Shown piece by piece: positions 32,371 to 41,937 of a DNA stretch of 64,000 nt. The notes below the pieces were generated by a model. It searched no databases and was not told the DNA's origin. It saw nothing but the letters and a program-made list of their open reading frames with translations. This DNA is from JAGQVA01 sp033764335 (GTDB lineage: Bacteria > Bacteroidota > Bacteroidia > J057). The DNA is taken from NCBI GenBank assembly GCA_033764335.1, contig JANRJC010000024.1, forward strand, positions 23,032-87,031. Reading direction: 5' to 3'. How positions within the stretch are numbered: the first letter of the stretch is position 1; every line of letters starts with the position of its first letter. The position numbers were made by a program, and so were the translations under genes.

Positions 32371-34422
32371 ATGCTGATAAAAACAAAACAAAATCCGCAC
32401 AAGCTGCTGACACATGGCTATGAAAGAACGGACCCCTACTTCTGGTTGCGGGATCGGGAAAATCCGGAAGTAATTGCTCATCTGGAAGCCGAAAACGCGG
32501 CGACAAAAGCCAGCATGGCTCATACCGAATACCTTCAGAATCAGCTATTTGAGGAAATGAAAAATCGGATCAAACCCGATGACTCTTCGGTAGCCTACCG
32601 ACTGGACAATTATTATTATTACAACCGCTTTGAATTAGGAAAAGAGTACCCGATTTATTGCCGACGGAAGGAGGATATGAAAAATCCGGAGGAAATTATT
32701 TTGGATGTAAATCTTCTGGCACAAGGCAAAAATTTCTGCGAATTAGGAGGAAGCACGGTGAGTACGGATCACCGATACCTGGCATACGCGGTTGACTATC
32801 AGGGAAGAAGAATTTATACAATCTACATAAAAGACCTTGAAACCGGAGACTTGTTATCGGATGAAATCCCGGGTGTCACGGGCAATATGGTCTGGGCAAT
32901 AGATAACTTCACCCTGTTTTATAGCAAGCAGGACGAGGTAACTCTTCGTTCGGATCGTGTTTTTCGCCATCGGAGAGGAACCTCCGTTGCGGAGGATGTG
33001 TTGGTGTTTGAGGAAAAAGATGAGACGTATTATATTCAGGTAAATAAATCCAAGTCGCGCAAATACCTGTTTATCCACTCTTCAAGTACACTCTCGGATG
33101 AAGTTTCGTACCTGGAGTCTGCCAATCCGGAAGGGACTTTTACGGTTATTTTGCCAAGGGAAAAAGAACACGAATATGCTGTGGATCATTTAGGGGAGGA
33201 TTTCTATGTGCTCACCAATGATCAGGCAAAAAACTTTCGTTTGGTAAAAACTCCGGTCATAAATCCTTCCCGCACCCACTGGACCGAAATTATGCCGCAT
33301 CGCCCCGACGTATTACTGGAAGGGATCGAAATATTTCGCGATTTCCTGGTTCTGGATGAGCGGAAAAACGGGTTGAATCAGATTCGGATTATGCCCTGGA
33401 GCGGAGTAGGGGAGTATTATCTGGAGTTCCCGGACCCCGCCTATTCTGCCGGTGTGGATTTTAATCCGGAGTTTGATACGCAGGTTTTGCGGTTTAGCTA
33501 CCAGTCGCTTACCACCCCTGCTTCGACCTTTGATTTTGATATGATTTCGCGTGAACGTACCCTGCTGAAACAGCAGGAGGTGCTCGGCGGATTTTCTCCG
33601 GAAAACTACCTTTCGGAGCGGATTTTTGCACAGGCTGCTGACGGAACATCTGTCCCGATTTCGTTGGTCTATCATAAAGATACCGTAAAAAAAGGAGACG
33701 CGCCCTTGCTATTGTACGGTTATGGATCCTATGGCTATAGCATGGACCCTTATTTTAGTGCAGCACGTCTTAGTTTGCTGGATCGCGGATTTATCTATGC
33801 CATTGCTCATATCCGGGGTGGTTCGGATCTGGGGCGCCAATGGTATGAAGACGGGAAAATGCTAAGGAAAAAAAATACATTTACCGACTTTATCGCCTGT
33901 GGTGAATATCTGATAAAAGAAGGTTATACCCGGAAGGGAAAATTATTTTGTATGGGCGGAAGTGCCGGGGGATTATTGGTAGGAGCGGTCATCAATATGC
34001 GCCCGGATTTATTTTTTGGGGCGGTTGCCTCGGTTCCCTTTGTGGATGTGGTGACCACCATGCTGGATGAGGATATCCCTCTTACGACGGGAGAATATGA
34101 TGAATGGGGAAACCCCGCAGAAAAGGAATATTTTGAGTATATGTTGTCTTATTCACCTTACGACAATATTCAAAAATGCCCATATCCGCATTTGCTGGTC
34201 ACTTCCGGCTTGCACGATTCGCAGGTACAATACTGGGAACCCACAAAATGGGTGGCGAAAATTCGCGATTACCGCACCAATGACAACCGCCTTTTGCTCC
34301 ACACGAATATGTCCGCCGGACATGGCGGGGCTTCGGGGCGGTTTGAACCCTATCGGGAGGTGGCATTAGAATATGCCTTTTTGCTCGATCTGGCTTTTCC
34401 GGAATTAGTGAATATTCGCTGA
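32371..34422 (+). CDS. ptrB: S9A family prolyl oligopeptidase / oligopeptidase B
   Basis: A 683-residue serine oligopeptidase: an N-terminal seven-bladed propeller (from DPYFWLRDREN) and a C-terminal alpha/beta hydrolase. The catalytic residues are S531 (MGGSAGGLLVG), D616 (SGLHDSQVQYWEP) and H651 (SAGHGGASGRF). The GGGELGR-type block (IRGGSDLGRQWYEDGK) points to oligopeptidase B, which cuts short peptides after Arg/Lys. There is no signal peptide, so it acts in the cytoplasm. The stop overlaps the convergent oxidoreductase by 18 bases. Confidence 0.88.
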   Translation: MLIKTKQNPHKLLTHGYERTDPYFWLRDRENPEVIAHLEAENAATKASMAHTEYLQNQLFEEMKNRIKPDDSSVAYRLDNYYYYNRFELGKEYPIYCRRKEDMKNPEEIILDVNLLAQGKNFCELGGSTVSTDHRYLAYAVDYQGRRIYTIYIKDLETGDLLSDEIPGVTGNMVWAIDNFTLFYSKQDEVTLRSDRVFRHRRGTSVAEDVLVFEEKDETYYIQVNKSKSRKYLFIHSSSTLSDEVSYLESANPEGTFTVILPREKEHEYAVDHLGEDFYVLTNDQAKNFRLVKTPVINPSRTHWTEIMPHRPDVLLEGIEIFRDFLVLDERKNGLNQIRIMPWSGVGEYYLEFPDPAYSAGVDFNPEFDTQVLRFSYQSLTTPASTFDFDMISRERTLLKQQEVLGGFSPENYLSERIFAQAADGTSVPISLVYHKDTVKKGDAPLLLYGYGSYGYSMDPYFSAARLSLLDRGFIYAIAHIRGGSDLGRQWYEDGKMLRKKNTFTDFIACGEYLIKEGYTRKGKLFCMGGSAGGLLVGAVINMRPDLFFGAVASVPFVDVVTTMLDEDIPLTTGEYDEWGNPAEKEYFEYMLSYSPYDNIQKCPYPHLLVTSGLHDSQVQYWEPTKWVAKIRDYRTNDNRLLLHTNMSAGHGGASGRFEPYREVALEYAFLLDLAFPELVNIR

Positions 34423-36018
34423 TTCAACCTGATTTTCCGGTAAAACCAAAGTTTGGCCGAGAAGCATATCAGCGGCTTTTTCCGCAATCATTAACACGGG
34501 CGCATGTGTGTTCCCGCGGATGACTTTGGGCATGACAGAAGCATCTGCCACGCGCAAACCTTCGATGCCAAAGACGGCCAAACGGTCGTCCACGACGGCC
34601 ATTTCGTCGGTTCCCATTTTGCAAGTACCTGCCGGATGATAAAGCGTTTGTGCATTTCGCAGGATGTGTGTGCGGATTTCTTCTTTGTTGCGCAAGGCTC
34701 TTCCGGGGAGAAAATAACCCTCGAAATATTTTTTCAGGGCAGATGTCTGCACCAGTTCTCGCCCGACTTCAAATCCGGCTACGAGGGTTTCGAGGTCGCT
34801 ATTTTCGGAAAAATACCGATGGTCAATGATGGGAGCCGCCAGCGGATTATCGGAGGAAAGGCTGACTTCTCCTACCGATTCCGGCTGTAAAAGTGTCGGC
34901 CCATAACTAAATCCGTGTCCTTTCGGCGGTGTGTCAAACCCATGATTCATAAAAAAACCCGGGGCAAAATGAAACTGAATATCCGGTCCTTCCAACCCGC
35001 TTCGCGTGTGAATAAATGCTCCCCCTTCGGCCACATTGCTGCTTAGCGGACCTTCGCCCCAGATGAGGTAATGAAACAAACTGGAGAGTTTTTCGGCGTT
35101 TTCCAGTGTGCGGGTATCTTTATTGTGAAACACCATCGGAAAAATCAAATGATCCTGAAGGTTTTTCCCTACACCGGGAAGATGCTGTAAGGGTTTGATT
35201 CCGTTTTTTTCTAGCTCATTGGCATCCCCGATCCCAGACAACATGAGCAATTGTGGGCTGTTGTATGCCCCGGCGGTGAGAATAATTTCTTTCTGGGCTT
35301 TTACCTGCTGAATATGTGTAGGAGACTGATATTCGATACCCACTGCCCGATGATTTTCAATGATAATCCGCCTTACGGGGGTATTCGTTAAAACCGTGAG
35401 ATTCGGCCGTTTGAGTGCCGGCTTCAAAAATGCGTCCGAGACGCTGAATCGTTTACCGTTTTTCTGGTTGACCTGATAGAATCCAAAACCCTCCTGGTTT
35501 TCGCCGTTAAAATCGGGGTTAAACGCATATCCCAGTTCTTTTCCCGCTTCCACAAAAGCATCGGTGATGGGAAACCGCTCATTGAGGTCGGTAACCGGAA
35601 ACGGCCCGTTTACTCCGTGGTAGTGATTTCCCCCCCGTGTTTGGAACTCTGATTTTTTGAAATAAGGCAAAACATCCGCATAACTCCAGCCTTTATTTCC
35701 CATTTTTTCCCAATAGTCGTAGTCCTTGCGGTTTCCCCGGATGTAAATCATTGCGTTAAGGTTGCTACACCCGCCTAGTACTTTTCCACGGGGAAGATAA
35801 TATGAGCGGTTTGCCGAATGCGGCTGAGGAGGTGTGGAGTAGTTCCAGTCAAATTCGGTTTTGAACAATTTGGAAAAAGCCGCAGGAATCCGCATGAGGC
35901 GACTTTTATCTTTTCCTCCCGCTTCCACCATTAACACACGAATGTTGGGGTCTTCGGTTAGTCTGTAGGCGAGGACGCATCCCGCGGTCCCACCGCCAAT
36001 AATAATGTAATCATACAT
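34405..36018 (-). CDS. GMC-family FAD oxidoreductase (choline dehydrogenase-like)
   Basis: A 537-residue flavoprotein. The N-terminal FAD-binding motif is DYIIIGGGTAGCVLAYRL, then GMC signature 1 (RGKVLGGCSNLNAMIYIRG) and signature 2 (GAYNSPQLLMLSGIG). The catalytic His and Asn/His are visible as HPAGTCKMG and GNTHAPVLMIAEKAAD. It probably oxidises an alcohol; choline, long-chain alcohol or other dehydrogenase are all possible. There is no signal peptide. The alkane hydroxylase 4 kb away would make alcohols, but this link is only suggestive. Confidence 0.87.
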   Translation of the reverse strand: MYDYIIIGGGTAGCVLAYRLTEDPNIRVLMVEAGGKDKSRLMRIPAAFSKLFKTEFDWNYSTPPQPHSANRSYYLPRGKVLGGCSNLNAMIYIRGNRKDYDYWEKMGNKGWSYADVLPYFKKSEFQTRGGNHYHGVNGPFPVTDLNERFPITDAFVEAGKELGYAFNPDFNGENQEGFGFYQVNQKNGKRFSVSDAFLKPALKRPNLTVLTNTPVRRIIIENHRAVGIEYQSPTHIQQVKAQKEIILTAGAYNSPQLLMLSGIGDANELEKNGIKPLQHLPGVGKNLQDHLIFPMVFHNKDTRTLENAEKLSSLFHYLIWGEGPLSSNVAEGGAFIHTRSGLEGPDIQFHFAPGFFMNHGFDTPPKGHGFSYGPTLLQPESVGEVSLSSDNPLAAPIIDHRYFSENSDLETLVAGFEVGRELVQTSALKKYFEGYFLPGRALRNKEEIRTHILRNAQTLYHPAGTCKMGTDEMAVVDDRLAVFGIEGLRVADASVMPKVIRGNTHAPVLMIAEKAADMLLGQTLVLPENQVESANIH

Positions 36019-36110
36019 GGTACAGTCCTTTTGGACAATTACGAATATAAACAGAAATTTTCACCTGATACAAATTATGCATGCATACTTTGATCATTTA
36101 CAAAAGAGCC

Positions 36111-36142
36111 TTTGAAAAATCGAAGGATATTTTGATACTTTG
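36111..36142 (+). promoter_or_regulatory. promoter of the branching enzyme gene
   Basis: TTTG (36111-36114) and ATACTTTG (36135-36142, conserved TTTG half only) are 20 bases apart. The ATG at 36149 is just 6 bases after the box, so the leader would be only a few bases long. Confidence 0.5.
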
Positions 36143-36148
36143 TAGCTT

Positions 36149-38182
36149 ATGAAAGCTGAAGAAAAAAAGAAAAAAGTACCGGGGTTGATTGCAGATGATC
36201 CCTGGCTCGAACCTTATACCGAGGATATTGAGTACAGGTTGGATCGTTTTAAATCTGCCCTGAAAGAAATTTCGGATGCCACCGGCAGTTTGCGGGAGTT
36301 TTCCATGGCCTATTTACAAATGGGTATTCATTACGACCCGATGGCTCAAGGCTGGCGGTATCGGGAATGGGCACCCCGAGCAGAAGCCTTGTTCCTGATT
36401 GGTGATTTTAATGGATGGAACCGATCTTCCCACCCGCTACAAAAGGGTGAAAATGGTATTTGGGAAATTTTTATTCCTGACGATTCTCCGGAAGGAAAAT
36501 TGACGGTTGGCTCTAAAGTGAAGGTTCACGTGGTAGGTATAAACGGCACCCTCGACCGGATTCCGGCTTATATTTTCCGTGCAGTGCAGGACGAAAAAAC
36601 CACCGACTTTGCCGGGGAAGTAGTGGATTTGAAAAAATCATTTCCCTGGACGGATCAATATTATAACCCGACGAAAATAGATTCTCCGCTCATTTATGAA
36701 TGCCATACAGGAATGGCTCAGGAGAAAGAAGGTTTGGGAACCTATCGCGAATTTGCAGATTTAATTCTTCCCCGAATTTCCCGGCAGGGATATAATGTCA
36801 TTCAGCTAATGGCCGTACAGGAACACCCGTACTACGGTTCTTTTGGTTATCATGTCTCCAGCTTTTTTGCCCCTTCTTCCCGTTTTGGGACGGCAGATGA
36901 TCTGAAATATATGATCAATCGGGCGCACGAATTAGACATCGCGGTGATTATGGATGTGGTTCATTCCCATGCAGTGAAAAATCTTGCCGAAGGATTGAAT
37001 GAATTTGACGGGTCGGACGACCAATATTTCCATCCCGGAGGCAGAGGCTATCATACAGGCTGGGACTCCAAACTGTTTAACTATGGCAAATGGGAAGTGC
37101 GGCAATTTCTACTTTCCAATCTGGCCTATTGGCTTACCGAGTTTCATTTTGACGGATTCCGTTTTGACGGGGTAACCTCGATGTTGTATTTTCATCATGG
37201 GGATTATGTTGCATTTGGTCATTACGACAAATACTTCCGGGAAGGTGTGGAATGGGATTCTATTACTTACCTTCAACTGGCCAATGAACTGGTTCATTCG
37301 CTTAAGCCCGGTGCCATCACTGTTGCCGAAGACATGAGCGGTATGCCTGGGGGATGCAGACCCGTTTACGATGGAGGGTTGGGCTTTGACTATCGTCTCG
37401 GAATGGGTATCCCCGATTACTGGATCAAAATCCTGAAACACAAACGCGATGAAGAGTGGAACATCCATGAAATGTGGCATGTCTTGACCAACCGCCGTTT
37501 TAAGGAAAAAACCATCGCTTACGCAGAATCCCATGATCAGGCGCTGGTGGGAGACAAAACCCTTGCTTTCTGGCTGATGGATCAGGAAATGTACTGGCAC
37601 ATGCAAGTGGACGACGAAAACCCGGTGATTGATCGGGGGGTAGCACTGCATAAGATGTTGCGTTTGTTTACCGCTGCTTTAGGTGGCGAAGGGTATCTCA
37701 ATTTTATGGGCAATGAATTTGGCCATCCCGAATGGATTGATTTTCCTCGGCAGGGAAACAACTGGAGTTACAAATATGCACGGAGGCAGTGGTCGCTCGT
37801 GGATAATCATGACTTAAAATACAAATACCTGAATATTTTTGACCGCGCATTGGTTGGACTGCTTAAAGATCACTATATTCTTTCCTCTATGCCTGCCCAA
37901 CCTTTGAATATGGACGAAAACAATCAGGTAGTGGTATTTGAGCGCAATAATCGGGTATTTGTTTTTAATTTTCATCCCACCCGCTCGATACCTGATTATG
38001 AGTTTACCGTTCCGGAAAAAGGCCCTTATACGATTATTCTCAATACAGACTCCCCGGTTTTCGGTGGGCATAAACGAGTAGATGATACCCTGGAATACCC
38101 GACGATGAAAGATGAATACGGAAACTTCCGCCTTCGCCTTTATTGCACCAACCGTACAGCTTTGGTTTTAAAATCAAAATGA
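36149..38182 (+). CDS. glgB: 1,4-alpha-glucan branching enzyme, eukaryote-like GH13
   Basis: A 677-residue GH13 branching enzyme that makes alpha-1,6 branches in glycogen. An N-terminal CBM48-type domain (REWAPRAEALFLIGDFNGWNR) precedes the barrel. The catalytic residues are D340 (FRFDGVTSM), E394 (VAEDMSGMPG) and D463 (ESHDQ). Features such as HGY-like YECHTGMAQEKE, HDGVTSMLY and NFMGNEFGHPEWIDFPR are those of eukaryotic starch/glycogen branching enzymes rather than the usual bacterial GlgB. It heads a same-strand series with pncC-like, GT3 glycogen synthase, GT4 and GH57 genes. Confidence 0.9.
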   Translation: MKAEEKKKKVPGLIADDPWLEPYTEDIEYRLDRFKSALKEISDATGSLREFSMAYLQMGIHYDPMAQGWRYREWAPRAEALFLIGDFNGWNRSSHPLQKGENGIWEIFIPDDSPEGKLTVGSKVKVHVVGINGTLDRIPAYIFRAVQDEKTTDFAGEVVDLKKSFPWTDQYYNPTKIDSPLIYECHTGMAQEKEGLGTYREFADLILPRISRQGYNVIQLMAVQEHPYYGSFGYHVSSFFAPSSRFGTADDLKYMINRAHELDIAVIMDVVHSHAVKNLAEGLNEFDGSDDQYFHPGGRGYHTGWDSKLFNYGKWEVRQFLLSNLAYWLTEFHFDGFRFDGVTSMLYFHHGDYVAFGHYDKYFREGVEWDSITYLQLANELVHSLKPGAITVAEDMSGMPGGCRPVYDGGLGFDYRLGMGIPDYWIKILKHKRDEEWNIHEMWHVLTNRRFKEKTIAYAESHDQALVGDKTLAFWLMDQEMYWHMQVDDENPVIDRGVALHKMLRLFTAALGGEGYLNFMGNEFGHPEWIDFPRQGNNWSYKYARRQWSLVDNHDLKYKYLNIFDRALVGLLKDHYILSSMPAQPLNMDENNQVVVFERNNRVFVFNFHPTRSIPDYEFTVPEKGPYTIILNTDSPVFGGHKRVDDTLEYPTMKDEYGNFRLRLYCTNRTALVLKSK

Positions 38183-38203
38183 CGTTAGTTATTTCCCGCT
38201 TTT

Positions 38204-38701
38204 ATGCCTGATATTGAATCAAAAAAACTTGCTGCCCGGGTAGTTTCCCATTGTGGGAAAAAAGGAATTGTACTGAGTGTTGCCGAATCCTGTACCGGCG
38301 GTATGATTGCTACGGCAATTACTTCTGTATCAGGTTCTTCAAAGGTCTTCGACCGAGGTTTTGTCGTTTACAGTGATATTTCCAAAACAGATATGCTGGG
38401 AGTCTCTCCCGATACGCTGAAATCACAGGGGTCGGTAAGTGAGCAGGCGGTACTCGAAATGGCACAGGGAGCCATTAAATTTTCGCGTGCGCAACTTGCT
38501 CTCGCCGTGAGTGGAATCGCTGGACCTTCCGGAGGGACAGACGATAAACCCGTGGGCATGGTTTATATCGGCTGGGCCAGCCGCGAAGGGAAAAACAAAG
38601 TGCGGAAATTTCAATTTAAAGGCTCTCGGGATGAAATACGCCAGAGTACTACCATCGCTGCACTTTCTATGATCCTGATTGAAACAAATGGTTTGGGTTG
38701 A
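38204..38701 (+). CDS. pncC: stand-alone CinA C-terminal domain protein (NMN amidohydrolase)
   Basis: A 165-residue protein made only of the CinA C-terminal domain, which deamidates nicotinamide mononucleotide in pyridine nucleotide salvage. Conserved blocks: LSVAESCTGGMIATAIT with the active-site Ser/Thr region, GGFVVYSD-like RGFVVYSD, VSEQAVLEMA and AVSGIAGPSGGTDDKPVGMVYIG. The first domain of full CinA is missing, as in E. coli PncC. It starts 21 bases after the branching enzyme gene and probably shares its transcript, with no obvious functional link. Confidence 0.88.
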   Translation: MPDIESKKLAARVVSHCGKKGIVLSVAESCTGGMIATAITSVSGSSKVFDRGFVVYSDISKTDMLGVSPDTLKSQGSVSEQAVLEMAQGAIKFSRAQLALAVSGIAGPSGGTDDKPVGMVYIGWASREGKNKVRKFQFKGSRDEIRQSTTIAALSMILIETNGLG

Positions 38702-38704
38702 AGA

Positions 38705-38736
38705 TTTGGAAAACCCCAATCTATTCGTATTTTTTA
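38705..38736 (+). promoter_or_regulatory. possible internal promoter before glycogen synthase
   Basis: TTTG (38705-38708) and TATTTTTT (38729-38736, one mismatch), 20 bases apart; the glycogen synthase ATG follows at 38757. Confidence 0.45.
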
Positions 38737-38756
38737 AGCAGAATTAAGGTAAATAT

Positions 38757-40616
38757 ATGTCTATACAAAATACTGAAACCCGACCGATCCCCTCAAATGG
38801 TCAAATGACGGCCTCTGAATCAGATTCCAACGCTCTTTTAGTGGAGGTCTCCTGGGAAGTTGCCAACCCCGTTGGCGGAATTAACGCGGTTATCCGCTCT
38901 AAAGTTCCAACCATGTTGGAAAAGTGGGGCAGCCGTTATCTGCTTATCGGGCCTTATATCAGCCAGAATGTCATGGCTGTATTTGAACCCATGGAGCCGG
39001 GGGATGATCCCTTCGGTCGCGCCGTCACCAAAATGCGCAATATGGGCTTTCAGGTTCACTATGGACGCTGGCTCACCAGCGGTCGTCCCATGACGGTTTT
39101 GCTCCCCCCTTATTCGGTTTATGATCGCCTCGCAGAAATCAAATATCTTCTCTGGGAACACCATGACATCAGTACCCCGGGCAATGATGATCTTATCAAT
39201 AGCGTCGTGGCCTTTGGCTGGATGGTGAAGGTGTTTATGACCCGGCTTTCAGAGCCGGATGTCAATACCCAACCGGTGGTCGCTCAGGTACATGAGTGGA
39301 TGGCAGCCACCTCCATTCCCGAAATCCGAAGGGATAAGTTGCCGATACGCACAGTGTTTACGACCCATGCTACCATGCTTGGGCGTTATCTTGCGATGAA
39401 TGACCCCGATTTTTATGAGCATCTCCCTTTTTATGACTGGGCCCGGGAAGCACGGCATTTTAATATTGAAACACAGGTGAAATTTGAGCGGGCCGCTGCG
39501 CACGGGGCACATGTTTTTACTACCGTAAGTGAAGTTACGGCAAAAGAGTGCGAAGCGCTCATCGGCCGAAGGCCGGAAGTTGTTACCCCCAATGGCTGGC
39601 GTCTGAGCAAATACGACATCTCTCACGAGATTCAGAATGTTCACCAAAAAAACAAGGACCTGATCCATGAATTTGTCCGGGGTCATTTTTTCCAAAATCA
39701 CTCCTTCGACCTGGACAAAACCATGTACCTGTTTACCTCTGGCAGGTATGAATACCGGAATAAAGGGTATGACCTTACCCTCGAAGCTCTTGCCCGTCTC
39801 AACTGGCGCTTGCGGGATGCCGGTGTGGACAAGACCATCGTCATGTTTTTTATTACCAAACGCGACTATACTTCCATCAATCCCCGAGTACTGGAATCTC
39901 GCGCTACGCTGGACAAAGTGCGGCAGATGGTTGAAGAAATTAAACAACAAATCGGCGACCGCCTCTTCAATCAGACTATCTCCAGCGTCTATAATAAATT
40001 TCCTGATCTTAATGACTTTGTGGACGACTATTGGAAAATCAATTTGCGCCGCAGTGTCCAGACCTGGCATAACGAATCCCTTCCGCCGATTGTAACCCAC
40101 AACCTGGTGGACGACGCCCATGATGAGGTGTTGAACTTTATGCGCACGGCTAATATGTTGAATTACAAGGAAGACCGCGTGAAAATCGTGTATCACCCGG
40201 ATTTTATTTCCACCACCAGCCCCCTCTTTGGAATGGATTATCTGGATTTTGTAAAAGGTTGCCACCTCGGCGTTTTCCCCAGTTTCTATGAACCCTGGGG
40301 TTATACACCCATGGAATGTATGTCCTTTGGGGTTCCCGCTATTACCAGCGATATGGCCGGTTTTGGAGACTATTTGTTAAAAACCTTTGACAACCCGGAA
40401 AAAGCCGGAGTATATGTCGTCAACCGGGTAAACCGCAGTTTCGATGAAGCCGCAAACCAACTGGCAGACCAGTTGTTCTCCTTTGTCAAAATGTCCCGCG
40501 CCGAACGTATTACCCAACGTTATAAGCTGGTGGAAGCAGCCGAGCGGTTTGACTGGAAAAATCTGGCCAAATTTTATGAAGAAGCTTATCAGAAAGCCCT
40601 GAAACCTAATTCATGA
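38757..40616 (+). CDS. glycogen synthase, GT3 family (eukaryote-like)
   Basis: A 619-residue retaining glycosyltransferase of the GT3 type known from fungi and animals, not the usual bacterial GT5 GlgA. The N-terminal block LLVEVSWEVANPVGGINAVI and the C-terminal catalytic pair E512-x7-E520 (FYEPWGYTPMECMSFG) are diagnostic. GT3 enzymes use UDP-glucose, so this organism may make glycogen from UDP-glucose; no ADP-glucose pyrophosphorylase gene is nearby. The stop overlaps the next glycosyltransferase start by 4 bases (ATGA), so the two are coupled. Confidence 0.88.
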   Translation: MSIQNTETRPIPSNGQMTASESDSNALLVEVSWEVANPVGGINAVIRSKVPTMLEKWGSRYLLIGPYISQNVMAVFEPMEPGDDPFGRAVTKMRNMGFQVHYGRWLTSGRPMTVLLPPYSVYDRLAEIKYLLWEHHDISTPGNDDLINSVVAFGWMVKVFMTRLSEPDVNTQPVVAQVHEWMAATSIPEIRRDKLPIRTVFTTHATMLGRYLAMNDPDFYEHLPFYDWAREARHFNIETQVKFERAAAHGAHVFTTVSEVTAKECEALIGRRPEVVTPNGWRLSKYDISHEIQNVHQKNKDLIHEFVRGHFFQNHSFDLDKTMYLFTSGRYEYRNKGYDLTLEALARLNWRLRDAGVDKTIVMFFITKRDYTSINPRVLESRATLDKVRQMVEEIKQQIGDRLFNQTISSVYNKFPDLNDFVDDYWKINLRRSVQTWHNESLPPIVTHNLVDDAHDEVLNFMRTANMLNYKEDRVKIVYHPDFISTTSPLFGMDYLDFVKGCHLGVFPSFYEPWGYTPMECMSFGVPAITSDMAGFGDYLLKTFDNPEKAGVYVVNRVNRSFDEAANQLADQLFSFVKMSRAERITQRYKLVEAAERFDWKNLAKFYEEAYQKALKPNS

Positions 40617-41920
40617 AATACAAAATCCTTACACTTGGCTGGGAATTTCCGCCCCGTATCAATGGCGGACTGGGGGTCGCTTGCCTCGGACTTACCCGCG
40701 CACTGAGTGAATATGTGGATATTTCCATGATTATTCCCCGTTCCGACCCCCGATTTTCAGAACAAAATATTAACCTCGTCGGAGCTAATGAGGTGGATGT
40801 GGAAAAATTGGTTTCACAAACCAAAAAAATTCACCCTTCCATTCTCTCCAAAGTCCGAATGGATTATGCGGATGTAAGTCTTTCCGGATACGAACAACCG
40901 AAACTTTATTTTACCCGAAAAAAAACTGCCGCCCCGGTTTTGGTGGTAGAACGCCCGGTAAAAGATAATGTCATCGGAATGCCCCGAAGGTTCAGAATCA
41001 GCGAATTTTACGGCTCTGATCTCTTCACACGCATTAGCGAATTTACCGAAATCGCCTCCCGACTTTCCCGGAATATGAGTTTTGATCTGATTCACGCACA
41101 TGATTGGATGACTTTTCTCGCCGGTCTGGAAATTAAGGCCGTTTCGGGCAAACCACTGGTCTTGCATGTCCATTCCCTCAACTATGACCGCAAAGGGCCG
41201 GAAAAAGAAGGGTATGTGTATGAACTGGAAAAACATGCCATGCAACAGGCCGATATGATCATGCCTGTGAGTGATTATACGGCGGAGGTGATAGAAAATT
41301 TTTACGAAATAGACCCTCAGAAAATCTGGGTGGTGCCCAACGGTCAGGAAAAACGGGAAAGTTATCGGCGAAAACCTGCTTTCTCCGAAAAACTGGTGGT
41401 ATTTGTCGGCAGACTCGTAGCACAGAAAGGGCCGGAATATTTTCTCGAAATGGCCCGATCGGTATTAAAGCAGTACGATCAGGTTCGTTTTGCCATTGCC
41501 GGGCAGGGAGAAAAAATGCCCGAACTTATAAAAACCGTTGCAAAAGCCCGGTTGGGTGACCGGATTCATTTTACCGGTTTTCTTTCGGAAAAAGACACCC
41601 GAAAACTGCTTGCTATGGCGGATATTCTTGTCATGCCTTCGGTTTCGGAGCCTTTTGGTCTTGTTGCTACGGAAGCCGTACAAATGGGCGTGGCCTGTGT
41701 AATTTCCCGACAATCGGGAGTGGCCGCTTCGCTTCCTCATGCGCTGACGGTGGATTATCACGATATAGAAAAGATGACTTCTCATGTCCTTTCTCTGCTT
41801 CAGGATTCCGACCTCCACCGAAAGATTGTGACCGAAACCCAAAAAGACCTTGAAAATATCAGTTGGGAACTCTCCGCCCGAAAAGCAGTGGCGGGTTTTC
41901 AGAAAATTCTGGAAGTGTAA
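40613..41920 (+). CDS. glycosyltransferase family 4 protein
   Basis: A 435-residue GT4 enzyme with GT-B fold: the N-terminal half has LGWEFPPRINGGLGVACLGL and HAHDWMTFLAGLEI, the C-terminal half has VGRLVAQKGPEYFLE and the nucleotide-binding EX7E pair E346/E354 (SEPFGLVATEAVQMG). It is coupled to the glycogen synthase by a 4-base overlap and followed by the GH57 gene. The GT4-GH57 pair is conserved in Bacteroides glycogen clusters, so a role in alpha-glucan synthesis or priming is likely, though the donor is not known. Confidence 0.82.
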   Translation: MKYKILTLGWEFPPRINGGLGVACLGLTRALSEYVDISMIIPRSDPRFSEQNINLVGANEVDVEKLVSQTKKIHPSILSKVRMDYADVSLSGYEQPKLYFTRKKTAAPVLVVERPVKDNVIGMPRRFRISEFYGSDLFTRISEFTEIASRLSRNMSFDLIHAHDWMTFLAGLEIKAVSGKPLVLHVHSLNYDRKGPEKEGYVYELEKHAMQQADMIMPVSDYTAEVIENFYEIDPQKIWVVPNGQEKRESYRRKPAFSEKLVVFVGRLVAQKGPEYFLEMARSVLKQYDQVRFAIAGQGEKMPELIKTVAKARLGDRIHFTGFLSEKDTRKLLAMADILVMPSVSEPFGLVATEAVQMGVACVISRQSGVAASLPHALTVDYHDIEKMTSHVLSLLQDSDLHRKIVTETQKDLENISWELSARKAVAGFQKILEV

Positions 41921-41937
41921 CGAATAAAGAAAATCCG

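Noticed and set aside
39249..40265. A 338-residue open frame opposite the glycogen synthase gene
   Set aside because: It lies entirely inside a clearly assigned gene and has no recognisable domain.
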